The position numbers and the translations under genes were made by a program. DNA of 64,000 nucleotides from Salegentibacter flavus (GTDB lineage: Bacteria > Bacteroidota > Bacteroidia > Flavobacteriales > Flavobacteriaceae): the NCBI RefSeq assembly GCF_900115145.1, contig NZ_FOVL01000004.1, forward strand, positions 51,790 through 115,789. Reading direction: 5' to 3'. Every line of letters begins with the position of its first letter. The first letter of the stretch is position 1. Below the pieces are notes generated by a model. The model made no database searches. It saw only the letters and a program-made list of their open reading frames with translations, and was not told where the DNA came from. This document shows positions 9,983-18,911 of this stretch, piece after piece.

Positions 9983-11331
9983 TACAAAAAGAGTTTTTCA
10001 ACTTTTTTAATAGATCGTGGAAGACAGCACACAACAATCCGGTCTCCGGCCTTGATCATAAAATCACCCAAAGCGATAATCCCTTCACCATTTCTAATAA
10101 TCCCTCCAATAATCGCTGAACGTGGAAAGTCGAGGTTTTTAATTCTTTTATCGCAAACCTGGGAATTAGGCTTAACAATGAACTCGAGCAACTCGGCGTT
10201 CATGTTGTTTATTTTAGTCATAGCAACCACTTCCCCTTTTCTTATATAACGGAAAATATTATTAGCGGCCAGGAGTTTTTTATTGATAAGGGTATCGATA
10301 CCTATGGAGTGGCTTAACTGGTAGTAATCCATGTTTTCCACCAGTGATATCGTTTTCTTAACCATTTTGGATTTCGCTACCAGGCAGGACATAATATTGG
10401 TTTCAGAATTACCGGTTACGGCGATAAAAGCATCCATATCATGAATATTTTCTTCCTCCAGTAATTCTACATTGCGACCGTCTCCGTAGATAACAAGGGC
10501 TTTCGGGAGTTCGTCGGCCAGGTCATAAGCCTTGGTTTTGTTTTGTTCAATCAGCTTAACATTAAAATTGTGACTGCAGAGGTCACGGGCAGTCTTCATC
10601 CCGATCCTACTCCCTCCAAGGATCATCACATTTTTGATATCCTGTTTTACCTTTCCTGCTAACTTATAAAGGTTCTCCACCCCTTCTTTTAGCGTGATAA
10701 AATTCACCTGGTCTCCCTCTCTAAACTCTGTATCTCCACGAGGAATCAAGGTGTATTGAGTACCTAAGCGCTGGATGGCGATAGGCACAAAATTTAATTC
10801 GGGAAATATGGCCGCCGCTTCCTTTACAGTTTTACCTACAAAAAGCGCCTGGCGTGACAGGCTAAGCCCAATCATGGTAAGCAAACCACCTTCAAATTCA
10901 TAGCTATCGTTAAAAGCAGACTGGTTTAAGAGTAATTCAATCTCTCGTGCTGCAATGGCTTCAGGAGAAATGAGTTCATCTATTCCCAGTTTAGCAAAAC
11001 CTATCTCCTCTTTATTATGAAGGAATTCTGTATTAGAAATACGGGCTATAGTTCGTTTTGCACCTAACTGTTTTGCCAGAACACAAGCCGTTATATTAGT
11101 TGCTTCACTGGAGGTAACCCCAATTAACATATCTACATGCTTAACATGAGCCTCTTTTAAAATAGCAATAGAAGTTGCATCCCCTTTTATGGTTCTAATA
11201 TCAAGATGAGTATCAGCATAAATTAAATTATCCCGGTTGGTATCAATTAATGTAATATCCTGGGATTCAAAGGAAAGTAATTTTGCCAAATGAAAGCCTA
11301 CTTCTCCCGCTCCGGCGATAATTATCTTCAT
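9982..11331 (-). CDS. trkA: Trk potassium uptake regulatory subunit TrkA
   Basis: Cytoplasmic NAD(H)-binding regulator of TrkH. 449 residues with two RCK (TrkA-N/TrkA-C) halves: the first Rossmann motif IIIAGAGEVGFHLAKLL at the N-terminus, the second VMILGGSRIGMKTARDL near residue 230. I chose the ATG at 11331 (MKIIIAGAGEVG), because the longer frame to 11379 adds 16 residues with no family similarity. Operon trkA-trkH. Confidence 0.93.
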   Translation of the reverse strand: MKIIIAGAGEVGFHLAKLLSFESQDITLIDTNRDNLIYADTHLDIRTIKGDATSIAILKEAHVKHVDMLIGVTSSEATNITACVLAKQLGAKRTIARISNTEFLHNKEEIGFAKLGIDELISPEAIAAREIELLLNQSAFNDSYEFEGGLLTMIGLSLSRQALFVGKTVKEAAAIFPELNFVPIAIQRLGTQYTLIPRGDTEFREGDQVNFITLKEGVENLYKLAGKVKQDIKNVMILGGSRIGMKTARDLCSHNFNVKLIEQNKTKAYDLADELPKALVIYGDGRNVELLEEENIHDMDAFIAVTGNSETNIMSCLVAKSKMVKKTISLVENMDYYQLSHSIGIDTLINKKLLAANNIFRYIRKGEVVAMTKINNMNAELLEFIVKPNSQVCDKRIKNLDFPRSAIIGGIIRNGEGIIALGDFMIKAGDRIVVCCLPRSIKKVEKLFL

Positions 11332-11444
11332 ATAACTGCTTGAAATTGTAAGGAAAAGCAAATGTACGTTATTTTCCACAATCCAAAAATCTCTACCGCT
11401 TCAACAAATTAAGAATCTGTGAGACGCAGTTTGCCGATAAGACT

Positions 11445-11452
11445 TATCTTTG
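11445..11452 (+). promoter_or_regulatory. -7 promoter box for menG
   Basis: TATCTTTG, a perfect TAnnTTTG match, ends 15 bases before the ATG at 11468. It makes the upstream in-frame TTG (11450) impossible as a start, because it would lie inside the promoter. Confidence 0.6.
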
Positions 11453-11467
11453 GAAAAAATTATTTGC

Positions 11468-12196
11468 ATGGGCAAAAAGGTTACTCCATACCACGATTCA
11501 AAACTCAACAAGAAAAAGCAGGTTGAACAGATGTTCGACAATATCTCCGGAAATTACGATGATCTAAACCGAGTGATCTCGTTTGGAACCGATGTAAAGT
11601 GGAGAAAGAAGGTAATAGCCCTTGTTGCAGCTCAAAACCCTAAAGCCATTCTGGATATTGCCACCGGAACGGGAGATCTCGCTATACAAATGGCCCCAAT
11701 AAAAGCTGAAAGAATTATAGGATTAGACATCTCTGAAGGAATGCTGAATGTGGGCAGAAAGAAAATTGCAGCAAAAAACCTGGATAAAAGAGTAGAAATG
11801 ATCCAGGGAGATTCTGAAGCTCTTCCCTTCGATGACAATTCTTTTGATGCTATTACAGTCGCTTTTGGAGTAAGAAATTTTGAAACCCTTGAAAAAGGTC
11901 TGGCCGAAATATACAGAGTCTTAAAGCCGGGAGGTATTTTTATAGTACTTGAAACCTCTGTACCCACAAAATTTCCATTTAAACAAGGCTACAAATTTTA
12001 TTCAGGTTACGTTCTTCCATTAATAGGAAAAGCCTTTTCTAAAGACAAAGATGCCTATTCCTATCTAAGCGAAAGCGCCGCATCTTTCCCATATGGAGAA
12101 AACTTCAACAATATTTTGAAGAAAACAGGGTTTACTAATGTAGAACACCAACCTCAAACTTTTGGGGTGGCAACCATTTATAAGGGTTCAAAATAA
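11468..12196 (+). CDS. menG: Demethylmenaquinone/ubiquinone methyltransferase MenG (UbiE)
   Basis: SAM-dependent C-methyltransferase of the last step of menaquinone synthesis. Motifs: [16 protein letters not shown] (SAM site), [42 protein letters not shown]. The 242-residue form from [11 protein letters not shown] is chosen, as this N-terminus is usual in Bacteroidota. The next gene, porT-like, starts 4 bases after the stop. Confidence 0.93.
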   Translation: MGKKVTPYHDSKLNKKKQVEQMFDNISGNYDDLNRVISFGTDVKWRKKVIALVAAQNPKAILDIATGTGDLAIQMAPIKAERIIGLDISEGMLNVGRKKIAAKNLDKRVEMIQGDSEALPFDDNSFDAITVAFGVRNFETLEKGLAEIYRVLKPGGIFIVLETSVPTKFPFKQGYKFYSGYVLPLIGKAFSKDKDAYSYLSESAASFPYGENFNNILKKTGFTNVEHQPQTFGVATIYKGSK

Positions 12197-12200
12197 AACT

Positions 12201-12908
12201 ATGAGAAGATTTTTTCTGCTAGCCTTTTTCATGCTGTCTTTTTCATTTTCCCACGCACAGTTGTTTTCCGGGGAAAAGATTATGAACAATGAAAATTTCG
12301 ACCGGCAACGTTGGTCCTGGGGCTATTTCCTGGGCCTGAATTCCTACGATTTCAAATTTAAATATGAAGAATACGATCCCAGTCCCACTACCGGTAAAGA
12401 CAGAATCGTTGAAACCAATATGGGCTTTAACGTAGGTTTGGTTGGAAATCTTAGACTTTCCAACAACCTCGACCTACGGCTCGAACCGGGAGTTAGTTTT
12501 AACACCAGGGGTTTTCAGGTTACTAAGGCCGATCCCGACACCTACCGTGAAATCAATTCAACTTACGTTCACATTCCCCTTCTGCTTAAATTTTCTACCG
12601 ACAGGCTTAACAATTTTAAACCCTTTGTGGTAGGAGGAGTCTCTACTTCAATTAATCTTTCGAGTAACGAAAACAACCCTGATGATAATTATGCAGGGCA
12701 ATTCAGGATGACAACAAATTCCTATTATTATGAAATAGGATTTGGGGTAGACCTGTACCTGTATTACTTTAAGTTTTCACCGTCCATTAGAGGGGTATTT
12801 GCTATTAATGACGAACTGATAAGAGATAATACCTCCAACAGTCTTTACACAGGCAATATCGAAAAAATGTCTACCAGGGCAGTTTTTCTAAACTTTACTT
12901 TTCAGTAG
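12201..12908 (+). CDS. porT: PorT/SprT-like outer-membrane beta-barrel protein of the type IX secretion system
   Basis: 235 residues with an N-terminal signal peptide (MRRFFLLAFFMLSFSFSHAQ) and alternating beta-strand pattern ending in aromatic FLNFTFQ, as in small outer-membrane barrels. The menG-porT pairing is, from memory, common in gliding Bacteroidota, where PorT/SprT is needed for type IX secretion. The start at 12201 places the signal peptide at the N-terminus; the longer frame to 12162 runs into menG. The call rests on size, topology and synteny, and a general PorT-family barrel remains possible. Confidence 0.7.
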   Translation: MRRFFLLAFFMLSFSFSHAQLFSGEKIMNNENFDRQRWSWGYFLGLNSYDFKFKYEEYDPSPTTGKDRIVETNMGFNVGLVGNLRLSNNLDLRLEPGVSFNTRGFQVTKADPDTYREINSTYVHIPLLLKFSTDRLNNFKPFVVGGVSTSINLSSNENNPDDNYAGQFRMTTNSYYYEIGFGVDLYLYYFKFSPSIRGVFAINDELIRDNTSNSLYTGNIEKMSTRAVFLNFTFQ

Positions 12909-12909
12909 A

Positions 12910-13635
12910 TCATCTGCGCTTAAACTCACTTAAAAGGATGGCAGTTGCGGTAGCCACATTAAGACTTTCTGTTTGGTTAGTATCGCCAAACCGGGGAATT
13001 CCTATTTTCTGGGTGATTAGCTTCTCTATCTTTTCTGAAATTCCGTTGGCTTCATTACCCATTACCAGGATCCCTTCAGCCGGGAGGGTTTTGGTATAAA
13101 TATTTTCTCCTTCCATAAATGCCCCAAAAACCGGAAGCTTATCAGTATTTTTAATAAATTCAGCCAGATCGCTGTAAACCACTTCCACCCGGGTTAACGA
13201 GCCCATACTTGCCTGCACTACTTTTGGGTTAAAAATATCGGCAGTATCTGAAGAACAGATCAGATTTTGAATTCCGAACCAATCACATAACCGAATTATC
13301 GTTCCCAGGTTACCGGGATCTCTCACTCCATCCAGGGCAACTACCAGGCCTTGGGGCCGGAAAGATTCCTGCTTCGGAATTTTAAAAACCGCCAGTGCGA
13401 TTTGAGGGGTTTTAAGTTGACTTATTTTCTTCAGGTCTGCTTCAGAAATAATTTCAATTTTGGATGCAGCGATCTCAAAACAATCTTCAGTAGTATAAAG
13501 TTTTTCCAGTACAAACCGGGAAGACAGAAACTCACGTATACTTTTTTCACCTTCAACAATAAACATCGCATTTTTAAGACGATACTTTTTTTGACCAAGA
13601 CTTCTTATTAACTTAATTTGGCTTTTACTAACCAT
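12910..13635 (-). CDS. TrmH/SpoU-family RNA 2'-O-methyltransferase
   Basis: SPOUT-fold methyltransferase acting on rRNA or tRNA ribose. 241 residues from MVSKSQIKLIRSLGQKKYRLKN (SpoU substrate-binding N-domain) to the knot motifs LDGVRDPGNLGTIIRLCDWFG, LVMGNEANGIS and IPRFGDTNQTESLNVATATAI. The ATG at 13635 is chosen; the frame upstream runs through the divergent tamL gene. Target nucleotide unknown. Convergent with porT (one base apart). Confidence 0.88.
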   Translation of the reverse strand: MVSKSQIKLIRSLGQKKYRLKNAMFIVEGEKSIREFLSSRFVLEKLYTTEDCFEIAASKIEIISEADLKKISQLKTPQIALAVFKIPKQESFRPQGLVVALDGVRDPGNLGTIIRLCDWFGIQNLICSSDTADIFNPKVVQASMGSLTRVEVVYSDLAEFIKNTDKLPVFGAFMEGENIYTKTLPAEGILVMGNEANGISEKIEKLITQKIGIPRFGDTNQTESLNVATATAILLSEFKRR

Positions 13636-13645
13636 ACAAAAAATG

Positions 13646-13653
13646 TATTTTTG
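13646..13653 (+). promoter_or_regulatory. -7 promoter box for tamL
   Basis: TATTTTTG in the 37-base gap between the divergent RNA methyltransferase and tamL genes, 20 bases before the TTG start. A TTTG lies 25 bases upstream, longer than the usual 19-21 spacing. Confidence 0.45.
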
Positions 13654-13672
13654 ATTTCTTAAAAACGACTGT

Positions 13673-16243
13673 TTGAACCGGTTTCTCGCAAAAATATCAT
13701 TATTTTTCTTATTCCTGTCTTTATTAATTTCCTGTAACGCTGTTAAACACGTAGAGAGTGACCAGGCATTGTTAACAGAAAATACAGTGTTCCTCGATGG
13801 AGAAAAAATCAATGATAATCAAATCTATAATCAGCTCTATCAGGAACCTAACACCAGGTTGTTGAGAGTCCCAATACGACTTCATTTTTATAACCTCGCA
13901 CGACCGGATATAGATTCAATTCTTACCCAAAAATATCTGGACAACCCCAAAAAGAAAAAATTTTTAGTAGATATTCTTTCCTACAAACAATTTGAAAAAT
14001 TTCTGCATTCCCGAAAGAAATTTAATGAATGGATAAAGAATACCGGAGAAGCCCCGGTAATAGTAAGCAAAGAAGAAACCGAAAAATCGGTTAGACGTTT
14101 AAATTCCTGGTATTGGAATCACGGGTGGTTTAATGTCGAGACAGATTATAAAATAATTCCTTCAGAAGATAAAAAGAAACGGGCAAGTGTAGAATATTAT
14201 GTTCAGACCCATACTCCTTATATCGTAGATTCTATAAGCAAAAGAATAGCTTCTCAAGTAATAGATTCTCTTTACGATGCTAACGCCCAGGATTCCCACA
14301 TAAAGGAAGAGGTACAATACAAAACCCTTGATTACAACGATGAAAGAGACAGGCTCACCCGTCTTTTCAGAAATAGTGGAGTTTACAATTTTGACCAGGA
14401 GTTTATTAGTTTTGAAGCCGATACTGTAGGCACTAATTATAAAGTAAATACGGCGGTAATCATTAAGAACAGGCCTGCAAGCGAAGGTGACACCACCTCA
14501 ACGCTACCATTTAAAATTCATGATGTAACCAAGGTGAATGTCTTTACCGATTATGCTTATGCTAATAGATCAAAACCCGTTACAGATAGCGTTCAGCACG
14601 AAGGATATAATATTTACAGTTTTGAAAAGCAACGCTACAAACCCGAAGCCATTACTGATGCTATTTTTATACGACCGGGAAATACCTACAGCGATATCGC
14701 ACGTACGCGTACCTACAACAGGCTTAATTCGCTTAGGAATTTTAAATACCCTACCATTAGATACACCCCGGATCCTGAAGACAGCACCCGCACCGACCTG
14801 GTAGCAAATATATTTCTTACCCCACAACAGAAGTATTCCTTAGGCTTCGATTTTGAAATCTCACAAAGCAACATCCAGGAATTTGGGATTGGCTTTGGTG
14901 GTTCCCTTTTAATAAGAAACGTCTTTCGGGGCGCTGAGAACCTGGAAATATCAGGTAGGGGAAGTGTTGGCTCATCTACCGATGCGGCAGCAAGCAGTGA
15001 TAAAGACCGTTTTTTTGATATTTCTGAAATTGGAGCCGATCTCAAACTCAGCTTCCCTAGAATATTTCTTCCCATTGATACCGAAAAAATTATCCCTAAG
15101 TATATGTCGCCCTTCACCACCCTGAGTTTGGGAGTGAGCACGCAATCCAATATAGGATTAGACAAAAGGAATCTTTCGGGAGCAATGGAGTATCGCTGGA
15201 CGCCTTCGCGTCAATTATCAAATAGACTGGACCTGCTTAATATTCAATATGTAAGAAATTTAAATACCGATAATTATTTTAATGTTTACAGAAATTCCTA
15301 TAATGAATTAAATGAGATCGTTCAGTCACCCAATGTGGTTACCAGTCCCGATTATCTTGACGAAGAGGGCCAATTGACCATACCCCAGGGCGCCGAAAAT
15401 TTCCTTGAAGATATAGATGCAGATGATGGGCCTACCACAGGATTAAATTCAGCGCAACTCCAGATAGCGAATTATGTAAAAGAGCGAAAAAACCGCCTGA
15501 CAGAAAACAACCTCATCTTCGCTACTAATTATACTTATTTATGGAATACCAAAGAAAATCTGTACGACCAGGAGTTTACCAGGTTCAGGTTTAAAGTGGA
15601 GACTGCTGGTAATCTTTTATCAGCCATTTCCAGTGTGGCCGGCCTGGAGAAAAATGACAATGGAAATTACAAAATTCTGGGAGTAAACTTCTCCCAATAT
15701 GCCAAAACCGAAATAGACTTTATAAAACACTGGGATCTTGGCCAGGAAAATATTTTTGCAATACGAGCATTTGGCGGCATTGCAATTCCCTATGGAAATG
15801 CAAACAGCATTCCCTTTGCGCGTAGCTTTTTTGCAGGAGGTCCTAACGACAACCGTGCCTGGCAAGCCTATGACCTGGGCCCCGGAAGCACAGGTGGACG
15901 CAACGAATTTAACGAGGCGAATATGAAGCTAGCTTTTAACATGGAATACCGGTATAATCTCTTCGGATCTTTGCACTCGGCGGTTTTTATTGATGTAGGG
16001 AATATCTGGAATGTTCTCGATATTGTTGAAAATGAAGAGGCCACATTCACCTCCTTTTCCGATCTTAAAAATATAGCCGTTGGCTCCGGTTTTGGATTGA
16101 GATATGATTTTAACTTTTTTGTTTTGAGATTCGATATAGGTTTCAAAACCTACGACCCTGCCCGCGAAGAAGGAAACCGCTGGTTTAAAGATTACAACTT
16201 CAACCACGCGGTTTATAATGTGGGTATCAATTATCCTTTCTAA
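13673..16243 (+). CDS. tamL: TamL: BamA/TamA-superfamily outer-membrane lipoprotein
   Basis: 856 residues. The N-terminus is a lipoprotein signal (hydrophobic run ending LLISC, Cys near residue 21). POTRA-like alpha/beta regions follow to about 400 (for example IFIRPGNTYSDIARTRTYNRL), and the C-terminal half is an Omp85/D15 barrel (SFFAGGPNDNRAW near 725, GSGFGLRYDFNFFVLRFDIGF near 815) ending in aromatic INYPF. The lipidated TamA-like form is characteristic of Bacteroidota and is thought to help outer-membrane protein assembly. The start codon is TTG, the only one that gives a complete signal peptide. A tamB partner is not next to it. Confidence 0.87.
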   Translation: MNRFLAKISLFFLFLSLLISCNAVKHVESDQALLTENTVFLDGEKINDNQIYNQLYQEPNTRLLRVPIRLHFYNLARPDIDSILTQKYLDNPKKKKFLVDILSYKQFEKFLHSRKKFNEWIKNTGEAPVIVSKEETEKSVRRLNSWYWNHGWFNVETDYKIIPSEDKKKRASVEYYVQTHTPYIVDSISKRIASQVIDSLYDANAQDSHIKEEVQYKTLDYNDERDRLTRLFRNSGVYNFDQEFISFEADTVGTNYKVNTAVIIKNRPASEGDTTSTLPFKIHDVTKVNVFTDYAYANRSKPVTDSVQHEGYNIYSFEKQRYKPEAITDAIFIRPGNTYSDIARTRTYNRLNSLRNFKYPTIRYTPDPEDSTRTDLVANIFLTPQQKYSLGFDFEISQSNIQEFGIGFGGSLLIRNVFRGAENLEISGRGSVGSSTDAAASSDKDRFFDISEIGADLKLSFPRIFLPIDTEKIIPKYMSPFTTLSLGVSTQSNIGLDKRNLSGAMEYRWTPSRQLSNRLDLLNIQYVRNLNTDNYFNVYRNSYNELNEIVQSPNVVTSPDYLDEEGQLTIPQGAENFLEDIDADDGPTTGLNSAQLQIANYVKERKNRLTENNLIFATNYTYLWNTKENLYDQEFTRFRFKVETAGNLLSAISSVAGLEKNDNGNYKILGVNFSQYAKTEIDFIKHWDLGQENIFAIRAFGGIAIPYGNANSIPFARSFFAGGPNDNRAWQAYDLGPGSTGGRNEFNEANMKLAFNMEYRYNLFGSLHSAVFIDVGNIWNVLDIVENEEATFTSFSDLKNIAVGSGFGLRYDFNFFVLRFDIGFKTYDPAREEGNRWFKDYNFNHAVYNVGINYPF

Positions 16244-16258
16244 GCCATTTAATTTTCT

Positions 16259-16266
16259 TATTTTTG
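16259..16266 (+). promoter_or_regulatory. -7 promoter box for fbaA
   Basis: TATTTTTG, 21 bases before the fbaA ATG, in the 44-base gap after tamL. No clear -33 box. Confidence 0.5.
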
Positions 16267-16287
16267 TAAGCCAAATTCAATTAAATT

Positions 16288-17355
16288 ATGAGTCACAATA
16301 TTAAACCAGGCGTAGCCACAGGAAAAGAAGTTCAGGAAATATTTAAACTTGCCAAGGAAAAAGGTTTCGCCCTTCCCGCGGTAAATGTTATAGGTTCCAG
16401 CAGTATCAATGCTGTATTGGAAACTGCTGCAGAATTAAACTCACCCGTTATCATTCAATTTTCAAACGGAGGAGCTCAGTTCAATGCAGGAAAAGGACTA
16501 TCTAACGAAAATGAAAAGGCCGCCATTGCAGGTGGTGTAGCAGGTGCAAAACATGTTCACGAACTTGCCGAATTATACGGAGTACCGGTTATTATGCATA
16601 CCGATCATTGTGCCAAGAAATTACTTCCCTGGATAGATGGGCTTCTTGATGCCAGTGAAAAACACTACGAACAATTCGGAAAACCTTTATATAGCTCACA
16701 TATGATAGATCTTTCAGAAGAATCTCTGGAAGAAAATATGGAGATTAGCAAGAAGTACCTTGAAAGAATGAGCAAAATGGGGATGACCCTGGAAATAGAA
16801 TTAGGAATTACCGGTGGTGAGGAAGACGGAGTTGACAACACCGATGTGGATTCTTCAAAATTATATACTCAGCCTGAAGAAGTAGCGTATGCTTTTGAGG
16901 AACTAAGCAAAGTTAGTGACCAGTTTACCGTTGCTGCTGCTTTTGGAAATGTACACGGAGTTTATAAACCAGGAAACGTAAAACTTACTCCTAAGATCCT
17001 TAAAAACTCACAGGAATATATAACCAAAAAGTACTCCCTGGGAGAAAATCACATCGATTTCGTATTCCACGGCGGGAGTGGTTCTACGGTAGAAGAAATT
17101 AGAGAAGCAATTGGTTACGGAGTGATCAAGATGAATATTGACACCGATCTTCAATATGCCTATCTGGAAGGAATACGTGATTATATGGGTAAAAACAAAG
17201 ATTTTCTTGCTGCTCAAATAGGTAATCCAGAAGGAGATGATGTTCCTAACAAAAAATATTACGATCCGAGAAAATGGGTTCGTGAAGGTGAACTCACTTT
17301 CAAAGCCCGTCTAAAAAAGGCATTCGAAGACCTTAATAACGTAAATACCTTATAG
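16288..17355 (+). CDS. fbaA: Class II fructose-bisphosphate aldolase
   Basis: Zinc-dependent aldolase splitting fructose-1,6-bisphosphate in glycolysis and making it in gluconeogenesis. 355 residues. Zinc-site motif HTDHCAKKLLPWIDG (near 110), ELGITGGEEDGVDN (near 182), HGGSGSTVEEI (near 265) and the phosphate-binding IKMNIDTDLQYA (near 287) are those of the long FbaA (type A) subgroup. Followed by a terminator. Confidence 0.95.
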   Translation: MSHNIKPGVATGKEVQEIFKLAKEKGFALPAVNVIGSSSINAVLETAAELNSPVIIQFSNGGAQFNAGKGLSNENEKAAIAGGVAGAKHVHELAELYGVPVIMHTDHCAKKLLPWIDGLLDASEKHYEQFGKPLYSSHMIDLSEESLEENMEISKKYLERMSKMGMTLEIELGITGGEEDGVDNTDVDSSKLYTQPEEVAYAFEELSKVSDQFTVAAAFGNVHGVYKPGNVKLTPKILKNSQEYITKKYSLGENHIDFVFHGGSGSTVEEIREAIGYGVIKMNIDTDLQYAYLEGIRDYMGKNKDFLAAQIGNPEGDDVPNKKYYDPRKWVREGELTFKARLKKAFEDLNNVNTL

Positions 17356-17366
17356 ATTAAATTGCA

Positions 17367-17405
17367 AAAAACAGCTGGAGTTTTATACTTCAGCTGTTTT
17401 TATTT
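17367..17405 (+). terminator. Intrinsic terminator after fbaA
   Basis: AAAAACAGCTG (17367-17377) pairs with CAGCTGTTTTT (17391-17401), followed by further T-rich sequence; loop 13 bases. Confidence 0.8.
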
Positions 17406-17467
17406 AAAATAAACCCTCAGTCTCCGGAGTAGTTCCGGAAGAGTTCAATCCCTGAAACCTGAAACAA

Positions 17468-18325
17468 ATGGCTTGGTTTAAAAGAACACAAAAAGGAATT
17501 CAAACCCCTACCGAGGACAAAAAAGATGTCCCCAAAGGTTTATGGTATAAATCTCCAACAGGAAAGATCGTAGATGCCGAACAATTGGAAAGTAATTTCT
17601 ATGTTAGTCCGGAAGATGGCTACCATGTTAGGATAGGAAGCAAGGAATACTTCAAGATCCTTTTTGATGATAATGAGTTTAAGGAACTCGATAAAAATAT
17701 GACCTCTAAAGACCCACTGGGTTTTAAGGACACCAAGAAATATACCGACAGATTAAAAGCTGCCGAAGATAAAACCGGCCTGAAAGACGCCGTTCGTACT
17801 GCCGTAGGAAAATCTAAAGGAAAAGAACTGGTAATAGCTTGTATGGACTTTAGTTTTATTGGTGGTTCAATGGGTTCTGTAGTAGGAGAAAAAATTGCCC
17901 GGGGAGCCGACTATTCGCTGAAGAACAACATCCCTTTTATGATCATTTCAAAATCGGGAGGCGCCCGAATGATGGAGGCGGCATTATCCTTAATGCAACT
18001 GGCAAAGACTTCGGTTAAACTGGCACAACTGGCAGAGGCAAAAATACCGTACATTTCTTTATGTACCGATCCAACTACGGGAGGAACAACTGCATCCTTT
18101 GCAATGCTTGGCGATATTAATATATCTGAGCCGGGTGCACTTATAGGTTTTGCGGGTCCGCGCGTGGTGAAAGACACCACAGGAAAAGATCTTCCCGATG
18201 ATTTTCAAACTGCAGAGTTCGTTAAAGAACATGGTTTCCTGGATTTCATCGTAAAACGATCGGAACTTAAAAACAAAGTGAACTTATATCTGGATCTTAT
18301 TCAGAATCAACCAGTAAGAAAATAA
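17468..18325 (+). CDS. accD: Acetyl-CoA carboxylase carboxyltransferase subunit beta
   Basis: Beta half of the carboxyltransferase that moves the carboxyl group from biotin to acetyl-CoA in fatty-acid synthesis. 285 residues; carboxyltransferase motifs at about 125-240 ([65 protein letters not shown]). The N-terminal region aligns with the zinc ribbon of E. coli AccD, but all four cysteines are absent: KSPTGK and VSPEDGYH stand where KCPxCG and VCPxCGYH are expected. The enzyme therefore probably lacks the structural/regulatory zinc; this appears to be a flavobacterial trait. Confidence 0.93.
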   Translation: MAWFKRTQKGIQTPTEDKKDVPKGLWYKSPTGKIVDAEQLESNFYVSPEDGYHVRIGSKEYFKILFDDNEFKELDKNMTSKDPLGFKDTKKYTDRLKAAEDKTGLKDAVRTAVGKSKGKELVIACMDFSFIGGSMGSVVGEKIARGADYSLKNNIPFMIISKSGGARMMEAALSLMQLAKTSVKLAQLAEAKIPYISLCTDPTTGGTTASFAMLGDINISEPGALIGFAGPRVVKDTTGKDLPDDFQTAEFVKEHGFLDFIVKRSELKNKVNLYLDLIQNQPVRK

Positions 18326-18361
18326 AACAGAGTTTTAAAGAACTTTATCTTAGGAAAATAG

Positions 18362-18369
18362 TATATTTG
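18362..18369 (+). promoter_or_regulatory. -7 promoter box for rpsO
   Basis: TATATTTG matches TAnnTTTG. The start of transcription is expected near 18375, at the 5' hairpin described separately. Confidence 0.6.
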
Positions 18370-18373
18370 CCGC

Positions 18374-18392
18374 TTGACAGAAAAACTGTCAA
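18374..18392 (+). promoter_or_regulatory. 5' hairpin in the rpsO leader
   Basis: TTGACAG, five A, CTGTCAA: a perfect 7-bp stem with an A5 loop at the predicted 5' end of the rpsO mRNA. It could protect the transcript end, act as a protein operator, or be part of an S15 autoregulatory structure; S15 binds its own leader in several bacteria by different folds. Confidence 0.5.
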
Positions 18393-18422
18393 TACATAAA
18401 AATCATTTAAATAAATATTGGA

Positions 18423-18692
18423 ATGTATCTAGCAAAAGAAAAAAAGCAGGAGATCTTCGAAAAGTACGGAAAAGGTAAGAACGACACCGGTTCCACTGAA
18501 GGTCAGATCGCATTGTTTACTTACAGAATTTCTCACCTTTCTGAACACCTCAAGAAAAATCGTCAGGACTACAACACCGAGCGTTCTCTTGTAATGTTGG
18601 TAGGTAAGAGAAGAAGCCTGCTTGATTACCTGATGAAGAAAGATATTATGAGATATCGTGCTATCGTTAAGGAATTAGGATTAAGAAAATAA
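18423..18692 (+). CDS. rpsO: 30S ribosomal protein S15
   Basis: Primary 16S rRNA-binding protein of the small subunit. 89 residues, the standard length; family motifs GSTEGQIALFTYRISHLSEHLK and RRSLLDYLMKKD are present. Followed by a strong terminator, with pnp beyond it, the usual rpsO-pnp order. Confidence 0.97.
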   Translation: MYLAKEKKQEIFEKYGKGKNDTGSTEGQIALFTYRISHLSEHLKKNRQDYNTERSLVMLVGKRRSLLDYLMKKDIMRYRAIVKELGLRK

Positions 18693-18698
18693 ATTTCA

Positions 18699-18724
18699 AG
18701 GGGGCTATATGCCCCCTTTTTTTA
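18699..18724 (+). terminator. Intrinsic terminator after rpsO
   Basis: GGGGGC (18700-18705), five-base loop TATAT, GCCCCC (18711-18716), then seven T. Confidence 0.92.
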
Positions 18725-18728
18725 TATA

Positions 18729-18900
18729 GAAGCAATTTGTAAATTGCCTTAAATTGTCACCCTGTAGTTCCAACATTGTCCGGAGCGAAAGGTAGTTTTT
18801 CATTGGTCTGCAACAACTACACACACAACAACACAACCAGACCGTCCTGAAAGACGGAGACCATTGTTTAACACAGGCCCTAACACTACGGCCTGATTTG
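18729..18900 (+). promoter_or_regulatory. Structured pnp upstream region / leader
   Basis: The 190 bases before pnp hold several inverted repeats: GCAATTT-gt-AAATTGC (18732-18747); GGTCTG (18805-18810) with CAGACC (18838-18843); CCGTC (18842-18846) with GACGG (18853-18857); CAGGCC (18874-18879) with GGCCTG (18890-18895). The last stem ends 17 bases before the ATG. In enterobacteria the pnp leader is a hairpin target of RNase III and PNPase autoregulation; a similar role here is inference. Confidence 0.45.
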
Positions 18901-18911
18901 AAATTTTTATT

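Noticed and set aside
12162-12200. Upstream start of the porT-like gene
   Set aside because: It would overlap menG and displace the signal peptide from the N-terminus.
13636-13812. Upstream extension of the RNA methyltransferase
   Set aside because: It would read through the divergent tamL signal peptide; residues have no family character.
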